Of a DNA stretch of 64,000 nucleotides, positions 50,177-59,851 are shown one piece after another (positions within the stretch are counted from its first letter, which is position 1; each line of letters starts with the position of its first letter). The stretch spans positions 1 to 64,000 of the forward strand of contig CAZALT010000003.1 of the NCBI GenBank assembly GCA_964485515.1, in the 5' to 3' direction. Both the position numbers and the translations under genes were made by a program. A model generated the notes under the pieces. That model searched no databases, had not been told where the DNA came from, and saw nothing but the letters and a program-made list of their open reading frames with translations. Origin of the DNA: CAZALT01 sp964485515. Its GTDB lineage: Bacteria > Actinomycetota > Acidimicrobiia > Acidimicrobiales > Acidimicrobilacustridaceae.

Positions 50177-51306
50177 CGGTCGGCTCCCAGGTCGAGCAGT
50201 CGTCGGGCCACGATGTTGCGCTGGATCTCGGCGCTGCCGCCGTAGATGGTGGCGGCCCGGGAGTAGAGGTAGTCCGAGCGCCAGTGCTGCGATTCCGGAT
50301 CGTCGCCCACGAGGACCTCGGTGGACATGGCATCGGCGCCGAGCTCGAAGACGGTCTGCTCCATGGTGGCCAGCAGGATCTTGTCGATCGACGTCTCGGG
50401 CCCGAGCTTGTCGCCGGCATCCATGCGGTACTGGGTGGAGCGGGAGCGGGAGCGGAGCGCGAACAGGTCGACCACGGCTCCGCCGACCTCCTCGGCAGAG
50501 AGCGTGCCGGGCGCGGCCGAGGCGACCAGGTCGTCGAGGCGGCGGCGGAGGAACGCGCCGCGGTGCCACAGGGCCGTGCTGCGTTCGAAGGGCAGCAGAT
50601 CCATGGCCACGGCCCAACCCTGGCCGATCGTGCCGAGCATCCGATCGGAGGGGATGGCGACGTCGTCGAAGAACACCTCGCAGAACTCGTCGCGACCGTG
50701 GATGGTCTCGATGGGGCGGATGGTGATGCCCGGCGTGTCCATGTCCAAGAAGAAGGCGGTGATGCCGCGGTGCGCGTCCTCGGCGGTGCCGGTGCGGGTG
50801 AGCAGCACGCAGCGCTGGGCGAACTGGGCGAGGCTCGTCCACACCTTCTGGCCGTTGACGACCCACGTGGCGCCGTCATCGGGCGACGCCGCCTTGCAGG
50901 CGAGGGCGCCCAGGTTCGAGCCGGTGTCGGGCTCGGAGAACCCCTGGCACCAGGTCTCGTCGCCGCGGAGGAGCTTGGGCACCATCTCGGCGGCGAGCTC
51001 GGGGCGGGCGTAGTCGATCATGGTGGGGCAGAGCACCTCGGTCATCGAGTACAGACCGGGCTCGACGATGCCTCGGGCCGTGAGCGCCTCGCCCAGGTAG
51101 CCGCGCAGCAGCGTCGATCCGCCGAGACCGCCGACGCGCTCGGGCCAACCCCAGCGCATCCAGTCGGCGTCGAACGCGAGTCGCTTGACCTTGGCCAGCT
51201 GCTCCATGTCGTCGTCGAGGGTGCCGTAGTGGTGGATGGGTGCCAGTTCGTCGGCGTTGGCGTCGAGCCACGCATCGAGGCCAATCCGGAATTCGTCGAG
51301 CTCCAT
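50173..51306 (-). CDS. Acyl-CoA dehydrogenase, larger subunit of a likely heteromeric enzyme
   Basis: 377 aa. GWPERVGGLGGSTLLRGYLG, QGFSEPDTGSNLGALACKAA, VNGQKVWTSLAQFAQRCVLL, and the C-terminal ATIYGGSAEIQRNIVARRLL. The usual catalytic Glu position of the EGT motif is Gly here (YGGSAEIQ), as in the FadE-type alpha/beta enzymes where the base comes from elsewhere. An NTF2-fold gene lies directly upstream and the short partner directly downstream, all on one strand. Confidence 0.88.
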   Translation of the reverse strand: MELDEFRIGLDAWLDANADELAPIHHYGTLDDDMEQLAKVKRLAFDADWMRWGWPERVGGLGGSTLLRGYLGEALTARGIVEPGLYSMTEVLCPTMIDYARPELAAEMVPKLLRGDETWCQGFSEPDTGSNLGALACKAASPDDGATWVVNGQKVWTSLAQFAQRCVLLTRTGTAEDAHRGITAFFLDMDTPGITIRPIETIHGRDEFCEVFFDDVAIPSDRMLGTIGQGWAVAMDLLPFERSTALWHRGAFLRRRLDDLVASAAPGTLSAEEVGGAVVDLFALRSRSRSTQYRMDAGDKLGPETSIDKILLATMEQTVFELGADAMSTEVLVGDDPESQHWRSDYLYSRAATIYGGSAEIQRNIVARRLLDLGADR

Positions 51307-51316
51307 GGCGGGGTGC

Positions 51317-51760
51317 CTACGCGTCCTGGCCGGTGGGCGCAGGTCGGGTGGGGTCGTGGGCCCGGCCGCTGTCAGCCGAGCCGCTGCGCCGGAGGAAGGT
51401 CATCGACCGGGTGGCGATGCGCCAGCCGGCGTCGGTCTTGCGGTAGGTGTCGGTGTACCAACCGATGCGCATGTCGTGCTTGGTCTGCTCGATGAAGCAA
51501 AGCGGCTGCTCGCCGGTGCCGGTGCCGGCGTCGAGGTCGAGCTCCACGGCCGGTGGTCCGACCATGAAGAGGCCTTTCGGTGCGGCGGCCACGAGGGTGG
51601 GGAAGTCGGACAGGGCGTAGGTGTCGCCGAAGGCGCTGTAGGTGCCGTCGGTGGTGAACACGTCGACGACGGAGTCGACGTCGTTCTTCGTCATGCCGAC
51701 CGCGTATCGGGCCAACGTCTGGGTGAGCTCGGCGATCTCGAGCGCCTCGTCCTGGTTCAT
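51317..51760 (-). CDS. SnoaL/NTF2-fold protein
   Basis: 147 aa from ATG 51760 with GAGGGGAC upstream. IAELTQTLARYAVGMTKNDV, VFTTDGTYSAFGDTYALSDF, and MRIGWYTDTYRKTDAGWRIA give a SnoaL_4 fold. Such proteins act as small hydratases, isomerases or oxygenase subunits. It leads the acyl-CoA dehydrogenase pair by ten bases. A C-terminal low-complexity tail (SADSGRAHDPTRPAPTGQDA) is unusual. Confidence 0.78.
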   Translation of the reverse strand: MNQDEALEIAELTQTLARYAVGMTKNDVDSVVDVFTTDGTYSAFGDTYALSDFPTLVAAAPKGLFMVGPPAVELDLDAGTGTGEQPLCFIEQTKHDMRIGWYTDTYRKTDAGWRIATRSMTFLRRSGSADSGRAHDPTRPAPTGQDA

Positions 51761-52110
51761 CGCGTCCCCTCGTTCCTCGGGTCCACCGGCGCCCATCGGA
51801 GCGGTGGCCTTGCTCGCATGTCGGCGTGGATCCTATGGCGGACACCTGGTCGCCGTGACCGGCCCGCAACGTCGTGCGTGCAGGCCGAACGAGACGATAA
51901 TGGCGTTCTTCAAATCTGGCAATGTCGTTGGCGCCGACGGGGGGACGACGGGGTTGCTGTGCGACCGCTCAGGCTGGAAACGCCGTTCTTGCTGAGTTAG
52001 AGTGCCACTCTGACCGGGGACGGGACGTCCCATGCCGACAGCCGGGGGAGCGGGCGCGACCATGCGCAGCGCCCATCGCTCCGGGGGAACCAATCACGGA
52101 GGACTGGCAC
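51761..52110. promoter_or_regulatory. Divergent promoter region with shared AAC-N3-GTTCTTG motif
   Basis: 350 bp without a gene. AACGCCGTTCTTG (51979-51991) carries the half-palindrome seen at 31973-31989, and GCTGTGCGACCGC (51956-51968) repeats the 13 bases at 31959-31971. TTAGAGT, a possible -10 box, follows at about 51997. GGGACGTCCC is a further small palindrome near 52024. A good ribosome site GGAGGA precedes ATG 52111. Confidence 0.5.
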
Positions 52111-52938
52111 ATGTCTGTGGCCACTGTCGAGAAGCTGACCGACAACGTCGGCGCCATCGTCCACGGGGTGGATCGCGAGAGCCTGCTCTCCGACGAGTCG
52201 CTGCCCGCGTGGACCCACGAGGCGCTCGAGCAGAACGGCGCCCTCGTGTTCCGGGGTCTCCACATCGACGACGAGACCCAGATCGCGTTCAGCAAGAAGC
52301 TGGGCACGCTCGAGCTGGCCGGCGCCGACAAGGCCGAGATCTTCATCGTCACCCTCGACAAGAAGCGGAACCCATCCGCCGAGTACCTCAAGGGCACCTT
52401 CGACTGGCACATCGACGGTTGCACCGACGACATCCCGATCATGGCCACCGTGCTCAGCGCGCACGCGGTGGCGGACACCGGCGGCGAGACGGAGTTCGCC
52501 AGCACCTACGGCGCCTACGACGCGCTCAGCGACGAGGAGAAGGAGCGCTTCGAGTCGATCCGCGTCGTGCACACCATCGAGGCGTCGCAGCGCTCGGTGA
52601 ACCCGAACCCCACGCCCGAGGTGCTCGCCCGCTTCCGCATGCGCCCCGCCAAGGTCCACCCGCTCATCTGGGAGCACGAGGACGGCCGCAAGTCCCTCGT
52701 GCTCGGCGCCACCGCCGACTACATCGAAGGCATGGACGAAGACGAGGGGCGCAAGCTCCTCGCCGACCTGCTCGAGCGGTCGACCCAGCCGGAGCGCGTG
52801 TACCGCCACAAGTGGGAGGTGGGCGACATGGTCATCTGGGACAACCGTGGCGTGCTCCATCGCGCCTGCCGCTACCCCGAGGACTCTCCCCGCGACATGC
52901 ACCGCTGCACGCTCGCCGGTGAAGAGGCCATCAAGTGA
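52111..52938 (+). CDS. TauD/TfdA-family 2-oxoglutarate-dependent dioxygenase
   Basis: 275 aa. The iron facial triad is TFDWHIDGCTDDIP (His, Asp, near residue 100) and the distal His in NRGVLHRACRYPED (~255), with the 2-oxoglutarate Arg in the following segment (SPRDMHRCTL). GALVFRGLHIDDETQIAFSK is the usual N-terminal region. It hydroxylates a C-H bond with O2 and 2-oxoglutarate, giving succinate. The following SDR overlaps its stop (GTGA) and probably oxidises the product. Confidence 0.9.
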   Translation: MSVATVEKLTDNVGAIVHGVDRESLLSDESLPAWTHEALEQNGALVFRGLHIDDETQIAFSKKLGTLELAGADKAEIFIVTLDKKRNPSAEYLKGTFDWHIDGCTDDIPIMATVLSAHAVADTGGETEFASTYGAYDALSDEEKERFESIRVVHTIEASQRSVNPNPTPEVLARFRMRPAKVHPLIWEHEDGRKSLVLGATADYIEGMDEDEGRKLLADLLERSTQPERVYRHKWEVGDMVIWDNRGVLHRACRYPEDSPRDMHRCTLAGEEAIK

Positions 52939-53738
52939 GCGACGTCTCGGGTGACGGCGCGAAGGTGGAGTCCACCGCAGGTCGGCGCGTCGCCGTGGTC
53001 ACCGGGGCCGCATCGGGCATCGGGCTCGCCATCGCCGAACGACTCGTCGCCGACGGCATCAGCGTGGCGATCTGGGATCGCGACGGCGCCGCCGCCGACC
53101 GGGCGGCCGACAAGATCGCGGCTTCCGCTCCCGATGGCGTCACCGCCGTCGGCTACGGCGTCGACGTCACCGATCGTCCCCGTGTCGACGCCGCGACGCT
53201 CGAGGTCAGCGAGCAGCTCGCCCGTCCCACGATCCTCGTCAACAACGCGGGCGTCGACCTGTTCAAGTCGTTCCTCAAGGTCTCGCTGGAGGACTGGAAC
53301 CGGGTCCTCGAGGTCAACCTCACCGGCACGTTCCACTGCTGCCAGGCGATCATCCCGCAGATGAAGCAGGAGCGGTGGGGTCGCATCGTCAACATCTCCT
53401 CGTCGAGCGCGCAGGGGGGCCAGCAGTTCATGGCGCCCTACGTGTCGTCCAAGGCAGGGATGATCGGGCTCACCAAGTCGCTCGCCCTCGAGTTCGGCAA
53501 GTACGGCATCACCGTCAACACCATCCCGCCGAGCTTCATCGTCACGCCGATGCTCGAGGAGGCCGCGTCGAAGGGCCTGCTCGGCCCCGGCGGCATCGAA
53601 GAAGCGATCCGCAACACGCCGGTGGGGCGTTCCGGTCAGCCCGAAGACATCGCCGCGGCGACCGCCTTCCTCGTCCGCGAGGACGCCGGCTACGTGTCGG
53701 GCCAGGTCATCGGCGTCAACGGTGGCCGGGTCACCTGA
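52935..53738 (+). CDS. SDR family oxidoreductase
   Basis: 267 aa from GTG 52935. VAVVTGAASGIGLAIAERLV, VNNAGVDLFKS, IVNISSSSAQGGQQFMAPYV with YVSSK, NTIPPSFIVTPML, and SGQVIGVNGGRVT at the end. It closely resembles the SDR at 29839-30600. It probably oxidises the hydroxyl group formed by the coupled dioxygenase. Confidence 0.9.
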   Translation: MSDVSGDGAKVESTAGRRVAVVTGAASGIGLAIAERLVADGISVAIWDRDGAAADRAADKIAASAPDGVTAVGYGVDVTDRPRVDAATLEVSEQLARPTILVNNAGVDLFKSFLKVSLEDWNRVLEVNLTGTFHCCQAIIPQMKQERWGRIVNISSSSAQGGQQFMAPYVSSKAGMIGLTKSLALEFGKYGITVNTIPPSFIVTPMLEEAASKGLLGPGGIEEAIRNTPVGRSGQPEDIAAATAFLVREDAGYVSGQVIGVNGGRVT

Positions 53739-53742
53739 CCCA

Positions 53743-54010
53743 CCCGACCCGACCCGACCCGACCCGAGCTGAACGCTGGATCGACCCGACCCGACCCGAA
53801 TCGACCCGACCCGACCCGAATCGAGCTGAACGCTGGATCGAAAGGGCCATCGGGGNNNNNNNNNNNNNNNNNNNNNNNNNNNNNNNNNNNNNNNNNNNNN
53901 NNNNNNNNNNNNNNNNNNNNNNNNNNNNNNNNNNNNNNNNNNNNNNNNNNNNNNNTCGACCCGACCCGACCCGAATCGAGCTGAACGCTGGATCGAAAGG
54001 GCCATCGGGG
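53743..54010. repeat. CCCGA pentamer repeat with duplicated gap flanks
   Basis: Between the SDR and the PanE-like gene lie runs of CCCGA (from 53743) broken by GAGCTGAACGCTGGATCGA at 53766-53784 and 53823-53841. 53856-53955 is 100 N; 53801-53855 is identical to 53956-54010, so the gap is an unmerged overlap. The true repeat number is uncertain. No gene is present in 53739-54179. Confidence 0.8.
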
Positions 54011-54179
54011 TACGTGACGCTTCGGCCGCAGCCTGGCTACCAGTTCGCTCGGACGACCGGCTAAATTGCCCGGGCTGCGTCCGCCCATGCACTGCGGGTG
54101 GTTCGGCGGGGGATCCTCGGTCCACCGCGAGCGCGGCGCGAGTCCAGGCGGCAGCCACAGTCACAGGAGTTACCTGGGA

Positions 54180-55118
54180 ATGAAGATCGCGATCGTCGGA
54201 ACCGGCGCCATGGGAGCGGTGTACGCCGCCCGCCTGAAGAAGGCTGGCCACGAGGTGTGGGCCATCGACCCGTGGCGTGAGCACCTCGACTCCATCGCCC
54301 GTGACGGGCTGCGGGTGTCAGGGGCGAGCGGCACCTACGTCGTCGACGGCATCCACGTGGCCGCATCCCCCGTCGATGCCGGGCCGTGCGACGTGTGGGT
54401 CATCGCCACCAAGGCCGACGCGGTCGCCGAGGTCGCCGAGGTCATCGCTCCGCTGCTCCGTGACGACGACGTCGTCATGCCGTTCCAGAACGGCCTCGGT
54501 GCCGGAGAGCGCGTCGCCGAGCACCTCGACGAGCGCCACATCGTCATCGGCATCGCCGAAGGGTTCGGCTCGTCCATCCCCGAACCCGGCGCCGTGCACC
54601 ACAACGGCATGCGCCTCATCCGCATCGGCGAGATGCGAGGTGGGCTCACCGACCGGGTTCAAGAGATCGAGCGCCAGTGGTCCGAGGCCGGCTTCAACGT
54701 CAAGGCCTTCGAGGACATCGACCGGATGATCTGGGAGAAGTTCCTCTGCAACGTCACGCTCAGCGCCCCGACGGCGAGCTTCGACGTCACCGTCGGCGAG
54801 CTGATGGCCGACGAGGATGCGTGGGCGGTCGCGATCGGTTGCATGCTCGAGGCGTACCGGCTCGGCATCGAGCGTGGTGTCACCTTCGGGTTCGACGACC
54901 CAGTCACCTACGTCACCGAGTTCTCTGCCACCATCCCCGACGCCAGCCCGTCGATGCGCCTCGACCACATGGCCGAGCGCCGTGCGGAAGTCGATGCGAT
55001 CAACGGCCAGGTCGTGGCCTTGAGCCATGAGCTCGGGTGGACGGCGCCGTACAACGAGTCCCTGTGCGCCCTCCTGCGCATGCGCGAGTCCCGGTTCCCC
55101 GCCACCGCCGAGCGCTGA
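54180..55118 (+). CDS. Ketopantoate reductase family protein (ApbA/PanE)
   Basis: 312 aa from ATG 54180 with AGGAG upstream. NADP motif KIAIVGTGAMGAVYAARLKK, VIATKADAVAEV, FQNGLGAGERVAEHL, and the catalytic Lys region DRMIWEKFLCNVTLSAPTAS. PanE reduces 2-dehydropantoate for CoA synthesis, but many homologues in catabolic clusters have other substrates. Given the setting beside an acyl-CoA ligase, a catabolic role is at least as likely. Confidence 0.85.
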   Translation: MKIAIVGTGAMGAVYAARLKKAGHEVWAIDPWREHLDSIARDGLRVSGASGTYVVDGIHVAASPVDAGPCDVWVIATKADAVAEVAEVIAPLLRDDDVVMPFQNGLGAGERVAEHLDERHIVIGIAEGFGSSIPEPGAVHHNGMRLIRIGEMRGGLTDRVQEIERQWSEAGFNVKAFEDIDRMIWEKFLCNVTLSAPTASFDVTVGELMADEDAWAVAIGCMLEAYRLGIERGVTFGFDDPVTYVTEFSATIPDASPSMRLDHMAERRAEVDAINGQVVALSHELGWTAPYNESLCALLRMRESRFPATAER

Positions 55119-55137
55119 CGCCGAGCGAGGAGCAGGC

Positions 55138-56643
55138 GTGGCGATGAGCGACGCGACGCTGCTCCACGACGCGCTCTCCCAGGCGGCGGCGACATCCGGC
55201 GACCGGATCGCGATCCGTGCCGCGGGCGACACCTGGACCTACGCCGACCTCGAGGGCTGGAGCCAGGGCTTCAGCGCGCACCTTCTGTCCCGCGGCGTGC
55301 GGCCCGGCGAGCGGGTCGCGGTGCGCCTGGCCAACCGGGCGGAGCTCGTCTCCGTCGTGCTCGCCATCACCCGCATCGGAGCGTCCGCGGTGCTGGTGAG
55401 CCCTGCCTGGCAGGCGACCGAGATCGATCACGCCGTCGCGATCACCGCACCGGTGCACGTCGTCGTCGACGATCTCGACCAGGGCGTGCTGGCCGCTCGG
55501 GTCGGTGGTGGGGCGGTGACCGACATCGACGAGTCGGTCGCCGGGTCTGGCTCGGTTCCGCTGCCGGAGGTGGTCCCCAGCGCAGATGCCGTGCTCGTGT
55601 TCAGCTCCGGCACCACGGGCATGCCCAAGGCGGTTCGCCACACGCACGCCTCGCTGCGCGCCGCGACTCGCCACTGGGTGGACGCGCTGGGGCTCGGTCC
55701 CGACGACCGGTTCCAGATCTCGACGCCGCCCTCGCACATCCTCGGTCTGCTCAACCTGCTCGCGTCGATCGATGCCCGCTCGACGGTTCGCCTGCACCGC
55801 CGGTTCGACCTCGACACCGAGCTGCGGTCGATCGCGGAGGATCGCATGACGCTCGAGATGGCCGTGGCGCCGATCATGCTCGCCATCGCCAACCATCCGG
55901 ATCTGGAGTCCTACGACCTGTCGTCGCTGCGCTACATCATGTGGGGAGCGACCCCGGTCACCGTGTCCGTGGCCGAACGGGTCGCCGAGCGCACCGGCGT
56001 CCCGACCCTGGCCGCCTACGGTGCGAGCGAGGTGCCGGTGCTCACGTCGAACCCGGTTGCCGACCCGGCCGCGTGGCGGCTCGACAGCCCGGGGGTGCCC
56101 GCGGTGGGAGTGCACCTGCGCGTGATCGACCTCGACGACGGATCCCTCCTCGCTCCCGGTTCGATCGGCGAGATCCAGGCTCGGGGCCCGTCCACGATGG
56201 CCGGATTGCTCCCCGACGAGGCCACCGCCGAAGCGTTCGACGACGGGTGGTACCGCACGGGAGACGTCGGGTGGATCGGCGAGGACGGCTGGGTGCATCT
56301 CACCGACCGGTCCAAGGAGATGATCAAGGTGAGCGGGTTCCAGGTGGCACCTGCCGAGATCGAATCGGTGCTGCTCGGCCATCCTGCGGTGGTCGATTGC
56401 GCGGTGTTCGGCATCCCGGACCACCGGACCGGCGAGGCGCCGGTCGCCGCGGTCCAGCTCGATCCGGCAGTTCCGGGTGTCACCCCGGACGAGCTCGCCG
56501 CGGTCGTGGCGTCGACCCTCGCCACCTACAAGCGGCTGGCCGCGGTCGTCGTCGTCGAGAGCGTGCCACGCCTGCCCTCGGGCAAGGCCCTCCGACGGGA
56601 GCTGCGGGCGCAGTGGTTGGCGGGACGCGGTTCGAGGCGCTGA
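55138..56643 (+). CDS. AMP-dependent acyl-CoA ligase
   Basis: 501 aa from GTG 55138 (GAGGAG seven bases upstream); ATG 55144 is possible. VLVFSSGTTGMPKAVRHTHA, YGASEVPVLTSNP, GWYRTGDVGWIGEDGWVHLT, KEMIKVSGFQVAPAEIESVL, and RLPSGKALRRELRAQ with the C-terminal Lys. It follows the PanE-like gene by 19 bases. A carboxylic acid is activated to its CoA thioester; the chain type cannot be told. Confidence 0.9.
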   Translation: MAMSDATLLHDALSQAAATSGDRIAIRAAGDTWTYADLEGWSQGFSAHLLSRGVRPGERVAVRLANRAELVSVVLAITRIGASAVLVSPAWQATEIDHAVAITAPVHVVVDDLDQGVLAARVGGGAVTDIDESVAGSGSVPLPEVVPSADAVLVFSSGTTGMPKAVRHTHASLRAATRHWVDALGLGPDDRFQISTPPSHILGLLNLLASIDARSTVRLHRRFDLDTELRSIAEDRMTLEMAVAPIMLAIANHPDLESYDLSSLRYIMWGATPVTVSVAERVAERTGVPTLAAYGASEVPVLTSNPVADPAAWRLDSPGVPAVGVHLRVIDLDDGSLLAPGSIGEIQARGPSTMAGLLPDEATAEAFDDGWYRTGDVGWIGEDGWVHLTDRSKEMIKVSGFQVAPAEIESVLLGHPAVVDCAVFGIPDHRTGEAPVAAVQLDPAVPGVTPDELAAVVASTLATYKRLAAVVVVESVPRLPSGKALRRELRAQWLAGRGSRR

Positions 56644-56652
56644 CGTCAGGGG

Positions 56653-56752
56653 NNNNNNNNNNNNNNNNNNNNNNNNNNNNNNNNNNNNNNNNNNNNNNNN
56701 NNNNNNNNNNNNNNNNNNNNNNNNNNNNNNNNNNNNNNNNNNNNNNNNNNNN
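56653..56752. other. Scaffold gap of 100 N, flanks not repeated
   Basis: The flanks differ, so this is probably a true gap of unknown size. It removes the end of the TetR gene that converges on the ligase. Confidence 0.9.
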
Positions 56753-57410
56753 CGGCGTCGGTGTCGGCGTCGACGTCTCTGGTCGAGCGGCCACTGATGG
56801 TGTCGCCGAACGAGTTGAACATCACCGTCTGGAGCAACACACCGGCCACCTGCTGGTTGTCGAGGCCAGCGCGGATGGCACCTGCCTCGGCCGCGTCGTC
56901 GAGGAGCCCGGAGAGCATCGTGACGAGCGGGGCGAAGGCGTTGGTGGCTTCCTTCGGGTGGTCGGTGAGCAGCTGCTGGGCGAACCCGGCCATGACCGAG
57001 GTGGAGGGCGTGTTCTTCTGCTTGGGTGTGCGGCCAGGCGTGCCCGGTCGGCACACGCGGTAGTACTCGTCGGCGAAGGCCTGGAGGCGTTCGAGAGGGT
57101 CGTCGGACCCGGCCACGCGGATGGCGAGCCGATCGGTGGTGGCGCTGACGGCCTCTTCGAACAGGGCCAGCAGGAGCTCGTGCTTGCCGGCGAAGTACTG
57201 GTAGAAGCTGCGCAGCGACTGGCCCGACTTCTCGACCACCTCCTGCACGGTGAACTCGAGCTGCGGCGACGTCGACATGAGCTCGACCGCGGCATCGAGG
57301 AAGCGCTGCACCCGCTGCTGGGCACGGGCGCGGGCGGGATCGAGTGACCGCGCCACCGCGAGATCGCGCCGACTCGTCGCGGGGATCTCCTCGGGCGGGC
57401 TGGTCGTCAT
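56753..57410 (-). CDS. TetR-family regulator, 3' end lost in gap
   Basis: About 219 residues are visible from ATG 57410. HTH at ~47-80: FTVQEVVEKSGQSLRSFYQY then FAGKHELLLALFEEAV. The C-terminal domain (MAGFAQQLLTDHPKEATNAF, then AGVLLQTVMFNSFGD) is that of the TetR_C family often seen with lipid and steroid genes. The final residues lie in the N block. It is convergent with the ligase and upstream of nothing on its own strand within 94 bp except the CoA transferase promoter side. Confidence 0.82.
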
Positions 57411-57504
57411 CGGGGGATCATACCCTTCTAGCTCAGAAAGATCGATCCTCTTGCCAAGCGCGAACCGCGCTCCCGAATTTTGGGCCGAAATCTATGACGG
57501 AGCG

Positions 57505-58844
57505 TCAGGTATCCGCGTCGTCGGCCCGATCGCGCAGTTCGGCGAGGATCTCCTCGGTGTGCTGGCCGAGGCCGGGCACGCTCACCGGACCGCCGGCATC
57601 GAGGTCGCCGAAGCTGACGGGGCCGTTGACCGAGGAGAAGGTCTCACCGCTGGCTCCCGCCGCGATCTCGACGAACCCGTCGTTGGCGTGCAGCTGCGGG
57701 TCCTCGACGACCTCGGCCGGGGTCTGCGCGGGTGCCCACCACACGTTCTCCCGGTCGAAGATCTCGGCCCACTCGTCGAGCGTCTTCGTGGCGAAGATGC
57801 CGTCGAGGAAGGTGATGACCTCGGTGCGGTTCTTGCGGATGGCCGAGGGGCTCTCGAACCGAGGGTCCTCGAGCAGCTCGGGATGGCCGATGGCCCGGCA
57901 CACGGCGGGGAGGTGGCGGGCGGCTTCGAGGCCGGTGAGGAAGAACCAGCGGCCGTCCTTGTCCCGGTACGTGTTCATGAGGGGGGCCTGGTTCTTGTGG
58001 CGGGCCTCGGCCTTGGCCACCTTGCCCAGGCTCATCTGGAGTCCGAGGTCCCAGCCGAGGACGTAGGCGCCGGTGCGCAGGAGCGACACCTCGACGACCT
58101 GGCCCTTGCCGGTGAAGCGCTGTTCGAGCACGGCGCCGAGGATGGCGCTGAGCGTGGCGAGGCCCGTGATGTGGTCGCCGACCCCGCCTCGGGCGTTGAG
58201 CGGGCCGCCGACCTCGTCGGCCATCTGCATGGCCAGGCCGGACCGCGCCCAGAACGCACCGATGTCGTAGGTGGGCCGGTCGCGCTCGGGCCCCTCGAGG
58301 CCGTACCCGCTCACGCTGCAGTAGATGAGGTGCGGGTGGCGTTTCGCCGTCTCGTGCGCCCCGAGATCGAGGCGGTCGAGGGCGTCGGGACGGAGGTTCG
58401 TGACGAACACGTCGGCGGTGGCCAGGAGGTCTTCGAGCTGGGCTCGGCCTTCGTCGGTGCGCAGGTCGAACACGACGGCGCGCTTGCCGCGGTTGTCGAG
58501 GGCGAACGCGGGGTTGGGGAGGTCGTCGCCGATGCCGAGCGAGCCGAACACGTTGCGCATGGGGTCGCCCGTGGGCGGCTCGACCTTGATGACGTCGGCG
58601 CCCCAGTCGGCCAGCAAAGCGGCGGCCGACGGCGCGGCCACCCACACGCCGAGCTCGACGACGCGCAGGTCGGCCAGTGAGCTGAGCCCAGTGTTNNNNN
58701 NNNNNNNNNNNNNNNNNNNNNNNNNNNNNNNNNNNNNNNNNNNNNNNNNNNNNNNNNNNNNNNNNNNNNNNNNNNNNNNNNNNNNNNNNNNNNNNCGGTC
58801 CCGGTGGCGGGATCTGCGTGTGGGTCGTGATCTGCCACGGTCAA
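57505..58844 (-). CDS. CaiB/BaiF-type (class III) CoA transferase, interrupted by gap
   Basis: Start TTG 58844 overlaps the luciferase-like gene's stop (TTGA); GTG 58838 is possible. About 15 N-terminal codons precede the gap at 58696-58795. After it come LRVVELGVWVAAPSAAALLA, DWGADVIKVEPPTGDPMRNV, LDNRGKRAVVFDL and the catalytic-Asp region RPTYDIGAFWARSG. The C-terminal end is SVPGLGQHTEEILAEL. The enzyme moves CoA between carboxylic acids. Its total length should be near 400 aa. A second copy lies at 62647-64000. Confidence 0.88.
58696..58795. other. Scaffold gap of 100 N, flanks not repeated
   Basis: A probable true gap near the 5' end of the CoA transferase gene. The two sides are out of frame at the nominal length of 100, so the real length is different. 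Confidence 0.9.
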
Positions 58845-59800
58845 AGCACGCCGCCGAGCGAGGCGAGAAAGCCCTGTGTGCGGGCACGGGAGGCGAGAAG
58901 CTCGTCGCGGTTGTCGCCGATGGGCACGATGCGCACGTTGATGTCGGTGGCACCGGCATCCGCGTAGGACCGGAGGCGCTTGGTGACGGCCTCCTCGCTG
59001 CCCGCCGCGAGCAGGTCACCGACCTCCTGCGCGTTGCCCTGGTCGAGGAGCTTCTGGTAGTTCGGCGACGTCTCCGCCTCGGACAGCAGACGGTTCGTGC
59101 GGGCGGTGGCAGCGTCGATCTCGTCGTCGGCGCACACGCACACCGGGATGCCGGCCATGACCCGCGGGGCGGGTCGTCCGGCCGCCGCCGCGGCCTCGTT
59201 GAGGCGGGGGGCGATGTGGGACTCGATGGCCTTCTCGTCGGCGAGCCACAAGATGGTGCCGTTGGTGCGCTCGCCGCACAGCTCGAGCATCCGGGGCCCG
59301 AGGGCGGCGAGCATGATGGGCGTCGGGCCGAGGTCGGTGATGTCGAACGGCTGGTTGACGTCGTACTGCTCGTTGTCGACGTCGACCAGCACGGGGCTCT
59401 CCGCGACGAGCGCGGCATCGAGGACGTCGAGGTACGTGCGCATGGCCCGGAGCGGCTTGTCGTAGGGCAGGCCGAGCATCTCCTCGATGATCCAGTGGTG
59501 CGACACGCCGAGGCCGAGGGTGAGGCGCCCACCGCACGCGGCCTGGGCCGAGAGGGTCTGGCGGGCGAGCGCAACGGGGTGTTGGGGTTGGATCGGCACG
59601 ACGGCGGTGCCGATCTCGATGCGCTCGGTGGAGCGGCCCACGATGGCGGCGGCGATGAGGGCGTCGAACTCATCGGGGATCTGGGGGATCCAGATGGAGC
59701 TCAGCCCGGCTTCCTCAGCCCAGGTGGCATCTCGGACGAGTCGATCGATCTTGCTGGCGTAGCGGCCCCGTTCCGGACCGACCATGACCCCGATGCGCAT
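58841..59800 (-). CDS. Luciferase-like (LLM class) F420-dependent oxidoreductase
   Basis: 319 aa. RIGVMVGPERGRYASKIDRL, WAEEAGLSSIWIPQIPDEFD, IEIGTAVVPIQPQHPVALAR, GRLTLGLGVSHHWIIEEMLG, and VMAGIPVCVCADDEIDAATA. It resembles F420-dependent dehydrogenases or reductases of the mycobacterial type. It is coupled to the CoA transferase by a four-base overlap, so its substrate is likely a CoA ester or its acid. Confidence 0.88.
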   Translation of the reverse strand: MRIGVMVGPERGRYASKIDRLVRDATWAEEAGLSSIWIPQIPDEFDALIAAAIVGRSTERIEIGTAVVPIQPQHPVALARQTLSAQAACGGRLTLGLGVSHHWIIEEMLGLPYDKPLRAMRTYLDVLDAALVAESPVLVDVDNEQYDVNQPFDITDLGPTPIMLAALGPRMLELCGERTNGTILWLADEKAIESHIAPRLNEAAAAAGRPAPRVMAGIPVCVCADDEIDAATARTNRLLSEAETSPNYQKLLDQGNAQEVGDLLAAGSEEAVTKRLRSYADAGATDINVRIVPIGDNRDELLASRARTQGFLASLGGVL

Positions 59801-59851
59801 CGTGCACTCTCCCCGGTAGCGGTGGTGACGTCCTCTGTCGTGAGCATCGAT

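Noticed and set aside
53743..54010. Possible CRISPR or terminal repeat of a transposon
   Set aside because: The repeats are simple pentamers and there is no transposase or target duplication.
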